Source: Metellina segmentata
Lineage: Eukaryota > Arthropoda > Arachnida > Araneae > Tetragnathidae
NCBI GenBank assembly: GCA_947359465.1
Contig: OX375876.1
Span: forward strand, 64,858,998 to 64,922,997
Direction of reading: 5' to 3'
Length of the DNA: 64,000 nt
Part shown: piece by piece, positions 35,788 to 46,620 of the stretch
Layout of the letters: every line of letters begins with the position of its first letter
Numbering within the stretch: position 1 is the stretch's first letter
Translations under genes and position numbers: made by a program
Notes under the pieces: generated by a model
The model's input: the letters and a program-made list of their open reading frames with translations, nothing else
What the model was told of the DNA's origin: nothing
Databases searched by the model: none

Positions 35788-36433
35788 GCATTATTTCCTT
35801 TAAAATGAAATTAAAACTCTTCATCTCTCAGTTTGAAAATCAGGATTTTAGTCAATTTGCGCACTTGAAAGTGCAAAGTAAATGTGCTGCGGATAATAAC
35901 AATTTGATCAAATATGTTAAAAAAGTCAAGTTTTTGCAAGGGTCATTTGAAAGAGTTTTCATGGTTTGACTAAACAAGTAAACTGCATACTCACATTTAA
36001 GAACCCATTTTCACTCAGTGAACAAAACGTAATGAAGATGCCTAGTAACATACAATTGGAACTTATTAATTTAATAACAAATTCAACAAATTGAAATTTG
36101 ATGAGCTTTTTTCCGATTAAAATGCTTCTGACAATATTAATATCTGGCGTTCATTACCCTGTGAACATTTCACAGAACTAAGAAAATTTGCAAAAAAATT
36201 ATGTATGTTGTTTCGGAACGATATATAGATGTGAACAAGCCTTTTCATCCGTAAAAATAATTAAAAGCAAAACGAGGTCGCGAATGACTGATTCAAATAT
36301 GAAGACTTCTCTGCTGCTCTCAGAAACAAATTTAGCATCCAACCCTGAAAAACTAGCGAAATCCAAACAGGCTAAAAAGTCTCATTAATGGTAAGTAATG
36401 TTTATGTGCTGTAATAGGTAGTTTTATATACAA

Positions 36434-38083
36434 CTAGCAAAATACCCGACCTTACTCGGTTTGAATTCGTTTACTCTAGATTGAAGAGATAATCAAAATA
36501 TATAATGACTTACGTTTTTTGTAGAGTAAAAATTTATTTTAACACCTTTCGCCATCTTTATATTTTCTACAACTTACTTTGGACACAAATCCTACACATG
36601 CATATCCATTCATGTAATACATTTCACATACATCGCACAATTGCTGTATGACAAAGCTCAAAAAGACGAAAGGTGATACTAAGGTTACTACTATAAAAGA
36701 CGATTTATAGGAAGATTTGGAATTCCCTTTCTTAAGTTGTTTTCATGTGCAACTCAATTAATTAAAATTACGATTTACGGCGAGTGCTCTCGCACTCATA
36801 GTCAACAAAACAATATTTTTTTACCTGTGGCACTCTTGCCTCCGGTATGCGACATTGTGAAATTTTGCAATCTTCTCCTGTCATTACTACAACGAATTTT
36901 TTAATGTTGGAAAAAGTTCTAGTTTGGATTTTTAAACATTATTATTATTTCAATAACGACATTATTCTTTAAATAACGGCATTATTCTTTAAATAACGGC
37001 ATTATTCTTTAAATAACGGCATTATTCTTTAAATAACGGCATTATTCTTTAAAAAACGGCATTATTCTTTAAATAACGGCATAACTACACTTAAAATTTA
37101 CTGAAAATTTATACTGACTTACCTAACATTTTAAAGTCTAATACTTTGTGGTGCTGTTGGGTGTGATGAGAAGGAAAACACATTTATTAAAATAATAAAT
37201 ATTTAAAACAGGAAACAGATAAGTAAAACAAAATAAAAGATGTCGTAAAAAATTGTTCCAAAGATATTAATTTGTGATTCAATTTTATCTCTTGATCTCG
37301 CACAGTTGCCACAACTTACAACTAAAAGTGTACAAAAGTTAGAAATGTGAAATTAATTCAGAGCGAAAGAACCAGAAAAAATATCACTGCTCGCGCGATC
37401 GTGTTCATTCTCGTTTCATTGAAAAATATCGTCTGTCCCAAATTTTCGGAAATCGTTTTCATTGCGCAAAGAATAAAAATAAGACTCGAAATAAATGACG
37501 TATCAGAAATGAAATTCCATAAAAAAATTAAAAAATTTTTGAAGAATAATTACTTTTTCAGCAGTACTGGTAAAGCAATCGAATTAATCGTAATATTCAA
37601 TAGACATTCCAATTTTTCCAAAACTACCAAATTATGGTTGATTTAAGTATACTTACTCAGGTGTTTTAGCATGAAACTCGTCTAAATATAACAATAAAGA
37701 AATGTTAAATATTGCATTCACTAAATTATTAGATAATGTATAAAATAAAATACAATGCAATCAAATATCTGGAATACAATTCATGTGATGCCTACAGAAA
37801 CACACAAACACAAAATCGAGCATAGAACAGAAAGACGGACAGACAGACTTTCGCAACCAATTCCACTCACTAAATCAAGATAAGTACTCTCTGTATGCAA
37901 ATTTCCATGAAAATATCTTAAACCGCGTGGACGTGTATAGGGCACAACATACAGACAGACAGACAGACACCAAACGAGAAAAAGGCGGATTCGGCATCAG
38001 AAGGGTCCAAAACGGATAGAAAACTTGAAATGCGTCGAAAATATTGAATGTACAAACAAACACTCCATTCTTATTTATATAGA
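36434..38083 (-). mobile_element. Non-autonomous Helitron, complete copy (1,650 bp)
   Basis: On the minus strand it begins TCTATATAAATAAGAATGG (38083 downward) and ends with hairpin CCGA-GTAAGG-TCGG, then CTAG at 36437-36434. The bordering bases are A and T, so it inserted between A and T with no duplication, as Helitrons do. A tgtctgtctgtctg-rich stretch near the 5' end and 'ccgttttggacccttctgatg' recur in the copies at 56083 and 57350. It contains no Rep/helicase frame. It lies in the 3' noncoding part of the hAT element. Confidence 0.75.
36961..37080. repeat. 20-bp tandem repeat, 6 units, inside the Helitron
   Basis: The unit 'attattctttaaataacggc' is repeated six times with one substitution. 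The flanking bases 'caataacgac' are a decayed seventh unit. The copy at 20124 has a single related site ('caataacggcattaattata'), so the array expanded after the copies separated. Confidence 0.95.
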
Positions 38084-38262
38084 TAATTAAATAATTTAAA
38101 ATGTTAATTATGTCTTCAAACATACTTTTAGTAAAAATGTTATCATGGATATTCCAGGACCATGAAAGTAAGAAGGTATTAAAGATGCTTGAGTTGTATG
38201 GGCATTTGAACTCGTATGTGAAAACAATTGACGCATTGTATGTAAAAGGTTGGCCACCCCTG

Positions 38263-38525
38263 ACATAATGTATTTATTATACAGTGATATTATTATACAT
38301 GATATTTACAAAGAATAACATAATTTATTTACTATACAGTGATATTTTTATACACGATATTTACAAAGAATAACATAATGTATTTATTATACAGTGATAT
38401 TATTATACATGATATTTACAAAGGATAACATAATATATTTATTATACAGGATATTTACAAAGAATAACAATGTATTTATTATATATGTTATTTACAAAGA
38501 AATAAAATAATGTATTTACAGTAAA
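38263..38525. repeat. 55-bp tandem repeat, about 4-5 units
   Basis: 'acataatgtatttattatac' starts units at 38263, 38318, 38373 and 38428 (exactly 55 bp apart), followed by shortened, diverged units. The first unit begins with the hAT target duplication ACATAATG. Confidence 0.9.
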
Positions 38526-41116
38526 AAAATGTTAACAGTTTTAAGAAATAGTGAAATAGACTTAGATAGTAGATAAAGGAAAATTAAATTAGAGGATTAC
38601 GTATTACCTTGATTAGCAATATGTACGATCTCGAATACGAAAAGTCAACAAAAAGTGACTTCATCATTAATACGTATGTTTAATTGACTAAATCCATTAA
38701 ATCAAGAGCTGGAACACATTTAAATTCTGAATCATTAGGGTTTGGTTACTGTCTGTTATATTGTCACTGGTATAACTTCTATTATTCTAATCCTACAGTA
38801 GACCTGTTATATATTATCCTGTATAATTTTTTTCATAGTGGTCAATTTACAAAGTAAACATTTGTGAGGAATTCTTACTATTTCTATTTTTCAAGGTTTA
38901 CAATCTAAATCAGTTAACTTTGTACTTTCCTATACATTTTTGGTGACTAAAATATCAGAGCTTGCTAAACCTTCAAATATGAACATTATGATTAAAAAAA
39001 GTTACTTTAAACTCTTTTAAGGCAAAACAGGCTGCAGACGGCACAGTTTCTTTTCCTGTAACATCACTGGATATATATCTCATTTCTGTGTCAATAAAAG
39101 CTAACTTTGTGCGTTTATGTCCATTTGACTGGAAAATATTGCTTGAAGTATATGTTCCTTGTGCCATAAAAAACTAACCAACTTTCAATGCAAAAAGTCA
39201 CTTTTCAGTTTTCCTCGCAACTGAGGAAGGTATAAAAAAGAAACTAACACGCATTTTATATTTGTTTTTAAGTAAATGCATTTATCCTGCCGCATATTTT
39301 ACATTTTAAAGTTTAACATTTTTGAAGAGAGAAAAATGACGAATATTTTTAACACTTGGTAAAGTGAGAGTAAAATGTCTTGTTGAACGAATTTTCCTCG
39401 TATGTTAATATAAATTTGATTAATGAAGTAAAGATCTGAGCTTTTCACTACGAAGAAAGAGTGGTGAAAATAATGATAAATTATCATGAGTTTATATTTA
39501 TCATTTTCGATAGCAGAATTCAGTTCATAATATTCATAAATATAACTGCACCTTTTATACATAATTAACTGTACATAGTTCTGAAAAGAACTGAATTTCT
39601 GAAGAACTCAAAATGTAAGTAATCATGTGTTGTTGTTATTTTTTATTTTTTCAACATTAGAAAATTTTGAAGAATTTTCCTTTCACTTCTTTTGCGTTTT
39701 CCAGCATAAAATATCACGCTAGTGTCATATGAACTTATCTGAATTTTTGCTTATTGTTCCCTTACATCACATTAATAATGTAGTTTAATACTTCGTGTCA
39801 CTAAAGTATTTTCCTTAACTACACTGGAACACCAAAAATCTTCACTAGTAAAAACACCGTTACTTTTTCTATTTGAATAGTTTGATTAATGGTTTCACTT
39901 AAGAAAACACATTTATCAAAACTTTCCTTCGACATATACACTTTGTTTACAAAGGGTAAGCATAATTAAGTTAAAATTGAAGACCTTACTCAAACTTTTT
40001 TTTCACCTAGTGTACGTAGCCTTAAGTCACTTTAAAAGACTATCCATGACTTGTAAACATTTATATTTTTAATATCATAATGGTTAATGTTAAAAAAATT
40101 TTAACTAAGTCGTAAAAGTATTCACATAAATCATTTATTGTTGGAAAAGTCACGATATATTTTTGTATTAAAACATTCGTTAGCTTGAAAACACAATATT
40201 AAATAAATTCAATTCAATTTAGATACTAGTTTTTTTACACAAAATCATTTTTATACAAAACTTATAAATAAATTTAGTACAGAAAATAATATATACCTTG
40301 TTTTAGTGGTGAAAGATTTAAAAGATATCGACATTAAAAACTTTTTAGAGAATTTTTAATCACACCTTGCATTAAAACATCTGATTTCAAGAAGCATTTT
40401 CTTTCATCAATAGATATTCTTTATGGTTATTATTCACTTTATGCAGTGGAAATACTGCACGATAACTTATTTTTCAAACCTTTGGTAAAGTTTTCCTCCT
40501 TTTATGTCACCCATTATGAAACCAACAACTCAGAATGATTCAAATATGAATATATTGCTAACCTGAACAACGCTTTCCATAATACCCTTTGTTTTTTATT
40601 CATACAAACCCAAAAATAAGATACATCTTAAACATTTTAGAGTTTAAAAAAGAAATGGGACGTACTGATTCGTTCTTCATTAAAGAAATCGCTAATACAC
40701 CAAATCAACCAGAAAAAGTTTTTGAATGGTCATGCGAGACACAGAATCGCGTTCCATTCCTTTAAAAAGAAACGTTTATTTCTACTTCTATCGAAGGACG
40801 ATTCTAAAATGATAAGAGTAATTTATGGGGTTTGCTTCAGCCACAGATTATGCCGGTGTTATTGTTATAGGTTTGTTATTTTTCATTCTGCTACAAAGGC
40901 AGTGGCAGTAGGAAGATATTTGATGCGAATACAAATTCACAGAGTTTATGTGTAACAAAGGAAGTAAAAGTGGAATATATTCTACATCGGATAACATTGA
41001 GTATGAACTCTGCTCCCTTATAAATCAATCCCTAAAAATGTCAAGAATGGATATTCTAAAAAAAAAAACGAATTTGTTGTATGTATGATATTTGTATCGA
41101 GATGAATTTCGTTCTT
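38526..41116. other. Long unassigned AT-rich interval
   Basis: Several short frames (38973-39167 and 39299-39562 minus; 40722-40955 plus) show no domain. No TIR, SINE or LTR pattern noticed. Confidence 0.45.
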
Positions 41117-41373
41117 AATTAAACCTCCAAGTGGATTTGCCAAGATCTCTCGTCCATCAAGATCTGACTCATTTTGCGAATGACGAGATATCTCGTTATT
41201 ATTGGGGATGTTTTGGTGATGACAAGATCACAATCTGGTCAGTTATCTGGTCAGTCACAATATGGTCGAGAGAATGCAAGATCTTGATGGACGAGATATA
41301 TCGTTCACCAAAATCTGATCAGTTTTGCTAGTGACAAGGTACTTCGTTACAGTCTCCAGAAGGGTTAACAAGT
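41117..41373 (+). mobile_element. TTAA-type palindromic MITE, copy 6 (well preserved)
   Basis: Starts TTAAACCTCCAAGTGGATTT, then inner blocks 'aagatctctcgtccatcaag', GACGAGATATCTCGTT and 'gatcttgatggacgagatat', each separated by about 50-60 bp. It ends 'tccagaagggttaac', so TTAA lies at both edges. TTAA borders with CC(C/T)T ends are the hallmark of piggyBac-type insertion. No transposase is present. Confidence 0.7.
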
Positions 41374-42345
41374 CTTAACCACTTCATGCATCAAACTTCA
41401 AAACTATCACACTAGTTACATAATTTCGAAACTCAAAAAATCGCAGAAGTTATACCTGCATGGATGAATTGCCCCTACCTTCCTTATGAGAGACTTTTCT
41501 GAAAATTTACAGGATGGGGGAGTCGGCTGCGAACTAATGTATTGAAGTAAACATGTATATGAATATTAGGTTAAAGCATAACTAATATATTTTTCGTTCA
41601 AGCAATAAACTTTGGAACACTTAGCAAATATAGCTATTGCTTTATTTGATGTTTTTATAATGCAATGACTACAATACTAAATTTAACCTTTGCTACCCGA
41701 ATTTACTCGTGAGTTTTTGCTGCTACAGACAAACCAGATCGTAAATCGTTTCTTAGAGGTTTGTTGAGTCTTCTGAACTGCGTTTTGAGCTTTGTCTACG
41801 TCAGATTCTGGTATTATTTCCTCTTCTTATTCCTCGGCTCATGAAAGTTTTCGACACGTTTTGTGTTGATTGGTCACACTGTAGGATTGATTCAAACATA
41901 TGCTGCTCAAATTTCATATAACTCCAGAATTCAGAGTTTTCAATGCTTCAGTCAAACAGATTTTCTACTTTATATAAGAGATATTTTCTGCCAACTACAC
42001 ACACACTAACACACAGACATAGGTGGTATAAATGTCTCTGTGGTTATACGTGTTTCCTGCAAATATTCTGAATGTGACGTCAGTTGGATTGATATAGAAA
42101 AAATAGTTGATGGTCAACACTAATAATAGATTAAACATCAAACATAGCCTAAAAGGCAATAATCAACATATTATGCCAGTATCCCAATATATCATGCTAG
42201 AGTAATTGGACATCAAAAGTAAAATCTTCCCAGACCGTCTTGTTCCTTAATGTACACTCAACATCTCTCTCATATGATCTTATAAAATATACATTTCTCT
42301 TCCGCTTGCTTTCTCTTCATTTATTTAAAGTATTTATTTACGCAA
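41374..42345. other. Unassigned interval with dispersed repeat segment
   Basis: 41950-42290 shares blocks with 19750-20060 and 60280-60910 (including 'attctgaatgtgacgtcagt' and 'gtaaaatcttcccagac'). No gene recognised. Confidence 0.4.
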
Positions 42346-42530
42346 CTTGGTAGGTAGGCTGTAAAATTAACACTGCACAGAAGCAACATTGTTAGTGATG
42401 GTCCGGGGTAACAATCCCGAAGGAAAAAGATCCAAGGACTTGTGATTTTGAATTATGGTCATGTTACGAGGTTAACACCTGAGCTGGCATCTCACTTTTT
42501 CCAAACCTCCACACCATCTAACTAGAGTTG
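42346..42530 (-). mobile_element. SINE B, 5'-truncated copy
   Basis: Reverse-complement 3' half: 'ggtaggtagg', 'gatggtccggggtaacaatc', 'gttacgaggttaacacctga', 'gctggcatctcac'. Confidence 0.7.
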
Positions 42531-42749
42531 TTGTGGAGAAGTCAATTCTTTTAACGTTTTCTACATTTTAAGGTAACCTCAATATTTATCCTGCGAGAGC
42601 ATTTCTACAGCAGAAGTAATATCTTCGCAGAACGTCTGGATTGTTTGTTCACAAGAAGTGAAAATCCCTCTCATGTGAGATAAACAATTCTTCCACTTAA
42701 TTTCACAGCTTTGATTTAAATTATTTAACAAAGCTTGATTTTAACAATG

Positions 42750-42940
42750 TAGGTAGTTGAATTACCGTCTCCCTGGGAGCAATTGTTGCTAGCTGTTCGG
42801 GATCAATCCCGAAGCAAAATAATAAAAGACAACACTTCGCAATTTTGAAACACGGTCAGATCACGAAGTCAACACTGTTATACATTAAAACTGAGCTGGA
42901 ACCCGCTCTTGAAATGGCCACTCCAAACTTGCACCAGACA
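42750..42940 (-). mobile_element. SINE B, 5'-truncated copy
   Basis: Reverse-complement 3' half beginning 'gtaggtagttgaattaccgt', then 'gttcgggatcaatcccgaag', and 'aattttgaaacacggtcaga', 'gagctggaac'. Confidence 0.75.
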
Positions 42941-43965
42941 ATATTTAACTATAAAAAAGGTTTTATTCTTTAAAGATTTAGATACAAAAAGAAATGCGCC
43001 CACATAGCTGAAAGGGTAACTATCGAACCTATAACTACTCAAGGCCTTTCCAATTCGCTGTAAATATTTGAAAACCTCTTCTAAACTGAAGCCGCTTTAG
43101 AAAATGGTGTAAATTGAACACGACTTGGGCCATTCTTGAGCACGGATATCTTTGGATTTCCGATAGTATCCTCTTACACTAAAACGTCGTTCGTCGAAAT
43201 CTCCATCGTTCCACTAAACAACTTTTCAAACTGGAGGACACTGTGTTAAGGATAAAAAGCAGGCGACAATGGACATGCACTGTAAGAGAAGACAGCATGC
43301 CTCTGAGCTCGTAAGGCGAGATCTTTCAATCTATCTCCCAAAGATTGACATTCGAAATCGGAAGCAAGGATAGAAAGAAATCTTCTGGGGGGCCTAGGGG
43401 GCTGAGAAGTGATTTCTGCTGTCGTTAACCTCACGTAGTGTGTCAAGACTCCTTGTTTCATGTCTCTGGAGACGCCAGAGGCATTTGATACCACCTGAGA
43501 CAGCTCTTGTGTACGCCAATGTTTCTGTTACACGGTGGCAAATTTGTTGGTTCTTTTCCTCTCTTGTATCGTTTCGTGTTTTTTGTTTCCTGCGCGTTTT
43601 TGCTATGTCTTTCCATTTACGTCTTTCGGTTGCGTAATGAGATGCTATCAGCGGATTTCACTGCTCGGCGTCGGATGAAAGAGACGAATCCATCTTAATG
43701 GTTTCTAAAAATAAAGTGGGTTAAGCTTGCATTCTAAAAACAGGAGTGTCGAGGAATTCAAAGACATAAGTGAGTAAGATCATGGATGGCGATCCTTATT
43801 TTTGAACTCGCTACACATTATTTCGTTATTTGTATTTATAGAAGCATTTTATAAACTATATCACAATGAAAGGTGAAAAGTTTGATTAGAAGAAAATTCA
43901 GTTAACAGTCTTATAACAGTGATTGTAATTATATTCTGTTGCTACATATTTTTCATCAAAGCATG
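42941..43965. other. Unassigned, compositionally complex interval
   Basis: 43170-43720 is more GC-rich than average and contains 'ctggggggcctagggggct'. Frames on both strands (43246-43494 minus, 43440-43698 plus) have no recognisable domain. It could be noncoding unique sequence. Confidence 0.35.
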
Positions 43966-43971
43966 GTTAAA

Positions 43972-44064
43972 AATTACGAGGTATTATTGTCCTCGAATAT
44001 TTCCCCACTGTAAACCCCATTGTGTTGCTCTAGTGTTACGTTAATTCAACCACCTACCAACCGT
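43972..44064 (+). mobile_element. SINE B 3'-end fragment
   Basis: Contains 'aaaattacgaggt', 'ccattgtgttgctctagtgt' and 'tacgttaattcaaccaccta', the family's 3' terminus. Confidence 0.75.
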
Positions 44065-44699
44065 CAACTCTATTCGTAAGCACCACTCCCAAAATAACAT
44101 TATAAATTTTTTGCTGTTTCAATCGAAATTCGTGAAGGGAACTTAATGACAAACTTTCACCAGTGAGTAAAATGCTCATTTCTGTGTTTTATTAATAGAT
44201 TGATCATCAAAATGGTTCAAAATGACAATTAAAACACGTAAAATGGATTAAATTAATTAAAATTTCAAGTTTTAAATTAACGAAAAGTACGGCAAAATCA
44301 CATGACCTCAAAACGCAACATGACGTCATTGTGCACCACGATATGATGTTTACGTTTGTCTGGCGCGTTTAAATTTCATATTGCTTGCCCTTTTAATTTT
44401 AAAACTATCAATTTAAATTTTTTTCTTACTATTCCAACGTTGCTATCAAAATAAACAGACCATTATGGGGCACAGTGACGTCACAAGAAGTGGCGTAGGA
44501 AAACTAGCGTTTTTGAAATGAAGTAAATAGAGCGAACTTTAATTTTTTTTTTATTTTATCTTTTCGGGCTATGGAAGAAAAAAGTAAGATACTTTCCATC
44601 ATATTTTTTCACTTCCTATACTATAAAGTATAAACAAAAAACGTGCGCTAGTTCCTCATTGCCGCGGTCCGTATTCTGAAGAAAATGGACCACATATAT

Positions 44700-44830
44700 C
44701 AGATCGTTTTACCTTCCAAGTTATTTCGACGATGTATCTCATCCAAGATATTGTCATTTTTGCTAATGACAAGGTATCTCGTCTTTTAATATCTGGTCGT
44801 TTTAGTGAACAATGAGATCTCGAGTAAACA
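44700..44830 (+). mobile_element. TTAA-type palindromic MITE, fragment (copy 7)
   Basis: Left end 'ttttaccttccaagttattt', then 'cgacgatgtatctcatccaa', 'gacaaggtatctcgtc' and 'caatgagatctcgag'. The right end is lost. Confidence 0.55.
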
Positions 44831-44839
44831 AAACAAACC

Positions 44840-45222
44840 TGTGACGTTATTCGTCACATTTCTTCATTGATATTTTCTTACGTTGCATTCTAGCAACCCT
44901 AAAATTATCCGCGTCAGCCACTCAGGGTTACTAGGTTCTTTTCCCGGCTGGCAACACGAGTTAATACCGAAGCGGTGCTTTTTTAAAAGCCGAGGAAAGA
45001 ACTTTTCAGGACTCCGGAGTTGGCCGTACGATTAAAGGTGGCGGTACTTCGTTTTGGGTTTTTTTAACGGAAGTTTTCGGACTCCAGACTTTTTCTAAAT
45101 TATAACTCTTGCCGGACCACGCAGAATCCCTGGACCCTAGTTCCGAATCTAAATAAAGAAGTTGTCATATTAGTGTTGTATCCTTTTTCTTCTGAAGTTT
45201 AATATTGTTCGACATGATGCAG
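44840..45222 (+). repeat. Candidate solo LTR
   Basis: Begins with TGTGACGTTATTCGTCACA, a near-palindromic TG-start. It is GC-richer than its flanks and has AATAAA at about 45151 in the last third. This resembles a Gypsy-type LTR, but the 3' CA end and target duplication could not be fixed. Confidence 0.3.
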
Positions 45223-45399
45223 GTAAGACTTGTAAACCTTGCTTGAGATCGACTGGATTCAATCCCTCTGGTCCCTTGCTTTTGGGCGCAGTGCAGAAAT
45301 TGTACTTATTGTTTTACTATATCCCGCTATATCACAGAACCTTTTTCTCCAAAAGTATAAAATTCAATGAAATTAATTAAGACAATACAAATTGTCCGT

Positions 45400-45665
45400 T
45401 ACCTAGAGCTGACCAACCGGTCTGGTGGAAAAGATGTTAGCCTTTAGATCGGAAAGCTCATGGTTCGGGTCAGGGCATGGATGTTTGTAAACGTATGGTG
45501 TAGAGGTGGCTGGTGCACCTTAAATATGTCGTGGCCGAAAGTCCTCACGTTGGGTTGGGTTGGTGTGGACGTTTGGAAAGTGGGGTGCCAGCTCGGATGT
45601 TGCCTCGTCATCTGACCGTGGTTCAAAATTACGTGGCAATACACATTATGACTGGGATGATGGTA
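45400..45665 (+). mobile_element. SINE B copy
   Basis: A degraded head with B-box-like GGTTCGGGTC, then the body 'gaggtggctggtgcacctta', 'gtcctcacgttgggtt', 'gtggggtgccagctcggatg' and 'tctgaccgtggttcaaaatt'; the extreme 3' end is missing. The minus-strand frame here is a shadow. Confidence 0.8.
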
Positions 45666-45780
45666 ACTAGTTGAATATGTTCATTACCTAGAACTGGTGA
45701 CAGGTTGGAACAAGTTTTCGAATCAGAGGCAGGCACTACAAGGCAGTTTCTGAGACAAAGATATACTATCAGGAGTGCTA

Positions 45781-46012
45781 GCCCTCCAGATGGTTGTCTC
45801 AAAGAGATACCTCGTCATTAGCAATACGAACTTACCATAACTTGATGGACGATATATCTCGTCATTAGAAAAAAATTCCATTTCTTGATCTCGTCATCAT
45901 GACAAATCATCACGCCAATATCTTGATGACAAGATATCTCGTCATTGTCAAATTCGGTCAGATCTTGATGGACAAGACATTTCGTCGAAAATACTTTGAG
46001 GTTTAACCGTTA
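45781..46012 (-). mobile_element. TTAA-type palindromic MITE, copy 8
   Basis: Starts CCCTCCAGATGGTTGTCTCA, then 'aagagatacctcgtcattag', 'gatggacgatatatctcgtc', 'gacaagatatctcgtc' and 'gatggacaagacatttcgtc' at regular intervals, ending 'actttgaggtttaacc'. Confidence 0.7.
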
Positions 46013-46029
46013 GACTATGGTTGGTGCAG

Positions 46030-46620
46030 CAGTTGTACCTTGAAAGTTATAAGAATCGTGCCAAGAAAGAATTTAGACTACGGCCGTTACAGCATTTGTA
46101 CCTTGATCAAGTTGGTAAAACAAGGGGACGCAGAGGGCTTAAATTTCAATAGGGATAACAGAACAAGGGGCCATGGGTATAAATTGAACAAGACACATTT
46201 TAATCGGGATTTAAGGGAAAACTACTACTTTAATAGGGTAATAGACAGTTGGAACGCGTTGCCAGAAAATACAGTTAATTCAAATGGAGTATATGAATTT
46301 AAGATACAATTGTATAATCAGTGGGAATTGGGGAATTCATAAATAAAGGACCAGTCTTGTTAGGCTTGAGCCTGTAGCTGGTCGCCAATATTTGTATTTG
46401 TATTTATTATAAGAATCGCGCCAAGAATAATTTAGACAACGGTCGTTACAGCCAGTTGTACCTTAAACGTTATAAGAATCGCGCCAAGAAGGAATTTAGA
46501 CTACTGCCGTTACAGCACAGTTATACTTAGAAAGTTATAAGAATCGAGCTTGTTAAATCTATGGCCGTAGTCAAAAGATTAAAGAAGGGTGTTGAGTGGA
46601 ATATTAACTGATGGTAAGTA
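46030..46620. repeat. About 65-bp tandem repeat interrupted by a LINE tail
   Basis: 'ttataagaatcg(t/c)gccaag' followed by 'aatttagac', 'cgttacag' and 'ttgtacctt' occurs at about 46046, 46408 and 46474, with a partial fourth unit at about 46535. The first unit is separated from the others by the LINE fragment. Confidence 0.75.
46090..46402 (+). pseudogene. 3'-terminal fragment of a CR1-like non-LTR retrotransposon ORF2
   Basis: The frame (ends 46342) encodes RTRGHGYKL, then DLRENYYFNRVIDSWNALPE and VYEFKIQLYNQW. This is the C-terminal signature following the reverse transcriptase in CR1/L2-type LINE ORF2 proteins ('RGH..KL......R..FFS.RVV..WN.LP......S...FK..L...W'). The stop is followed by a short 3' UTR ('gtagctggtcgcc') and a 'tttgtatttgtattt' tail of the kind CR1-like elements carry. 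All upstream catalytic domains are missing, as is usual for 5'-truncated insertions. It landed inside a tandem repeat. No function expected. Confidence 0.75.

Larger units (their letters stand above)
29607..36388 (+). pseudogene. hAT transposase pseudogene (GTF2IRD2-like), split by the BEL/Pao insertion
   Basis: Coding parts are 29607-30854 and 35793-36388. Start: ATG at 29607, then a degraded N-terminal zinc finger (GKPF, then C in IFCENT, then HDLNRHYKTQH) in which the first cysteine codon is now TGA (29706); another stop lies at 29643. The next blocks are RQTITRRMEEL, then SLALNESTDICDVVQLSIFI and CTDGAPSMTG. These are the RNase H-like core landmarks of the hAT group that also gave rise to GTF2IRD2. 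A frameshift near 30420 separates these from the HCIIHQEALCAK block, and VKFVNTIRARELNRREF follows. After the BEL/Pao element the frame resumes at FKMKLKLFISQFENQ and ends with the C-terminal dimerisation motif CEQAFSSVKIIKSKTRSRMT. An intact enzyme would excise and reinsert the element with 8-bp duplications; this copy cannot. Confidence 0.85.
29100..38262 (+). mobile_element. hAT DNA transposon with nested BEL/Pao and Helitron insertions
   Basis: The ends are inverted copies: CAGAGGTGGCCAACCT at the left and, read inward, CAGGGGTGGCCAACCT at the right. The 8-bp target duplication ACATAATG is perfect on both sides (29092-29099 and 38263-38270), as is standard for hAT. The interior encodes a decayed transposase on the plus strand. 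Two later insertions interrupt it: a BEL/Pao element (30855-35787) inside the transposase and a Helitron (36434-38083) in the 3' noncoding part. Subtracting them and the 5-bp duplication leaves about 2,575 bp, a normal full-length hAT size. Confidence 0.92.

Noticed and set aside
37950..37970. (GACA)n microsatellite as a separate feature
   Set aside because: It is part of the conserved 5' region of the Helitron family (seen again at 56.2 and 57.5 kb).
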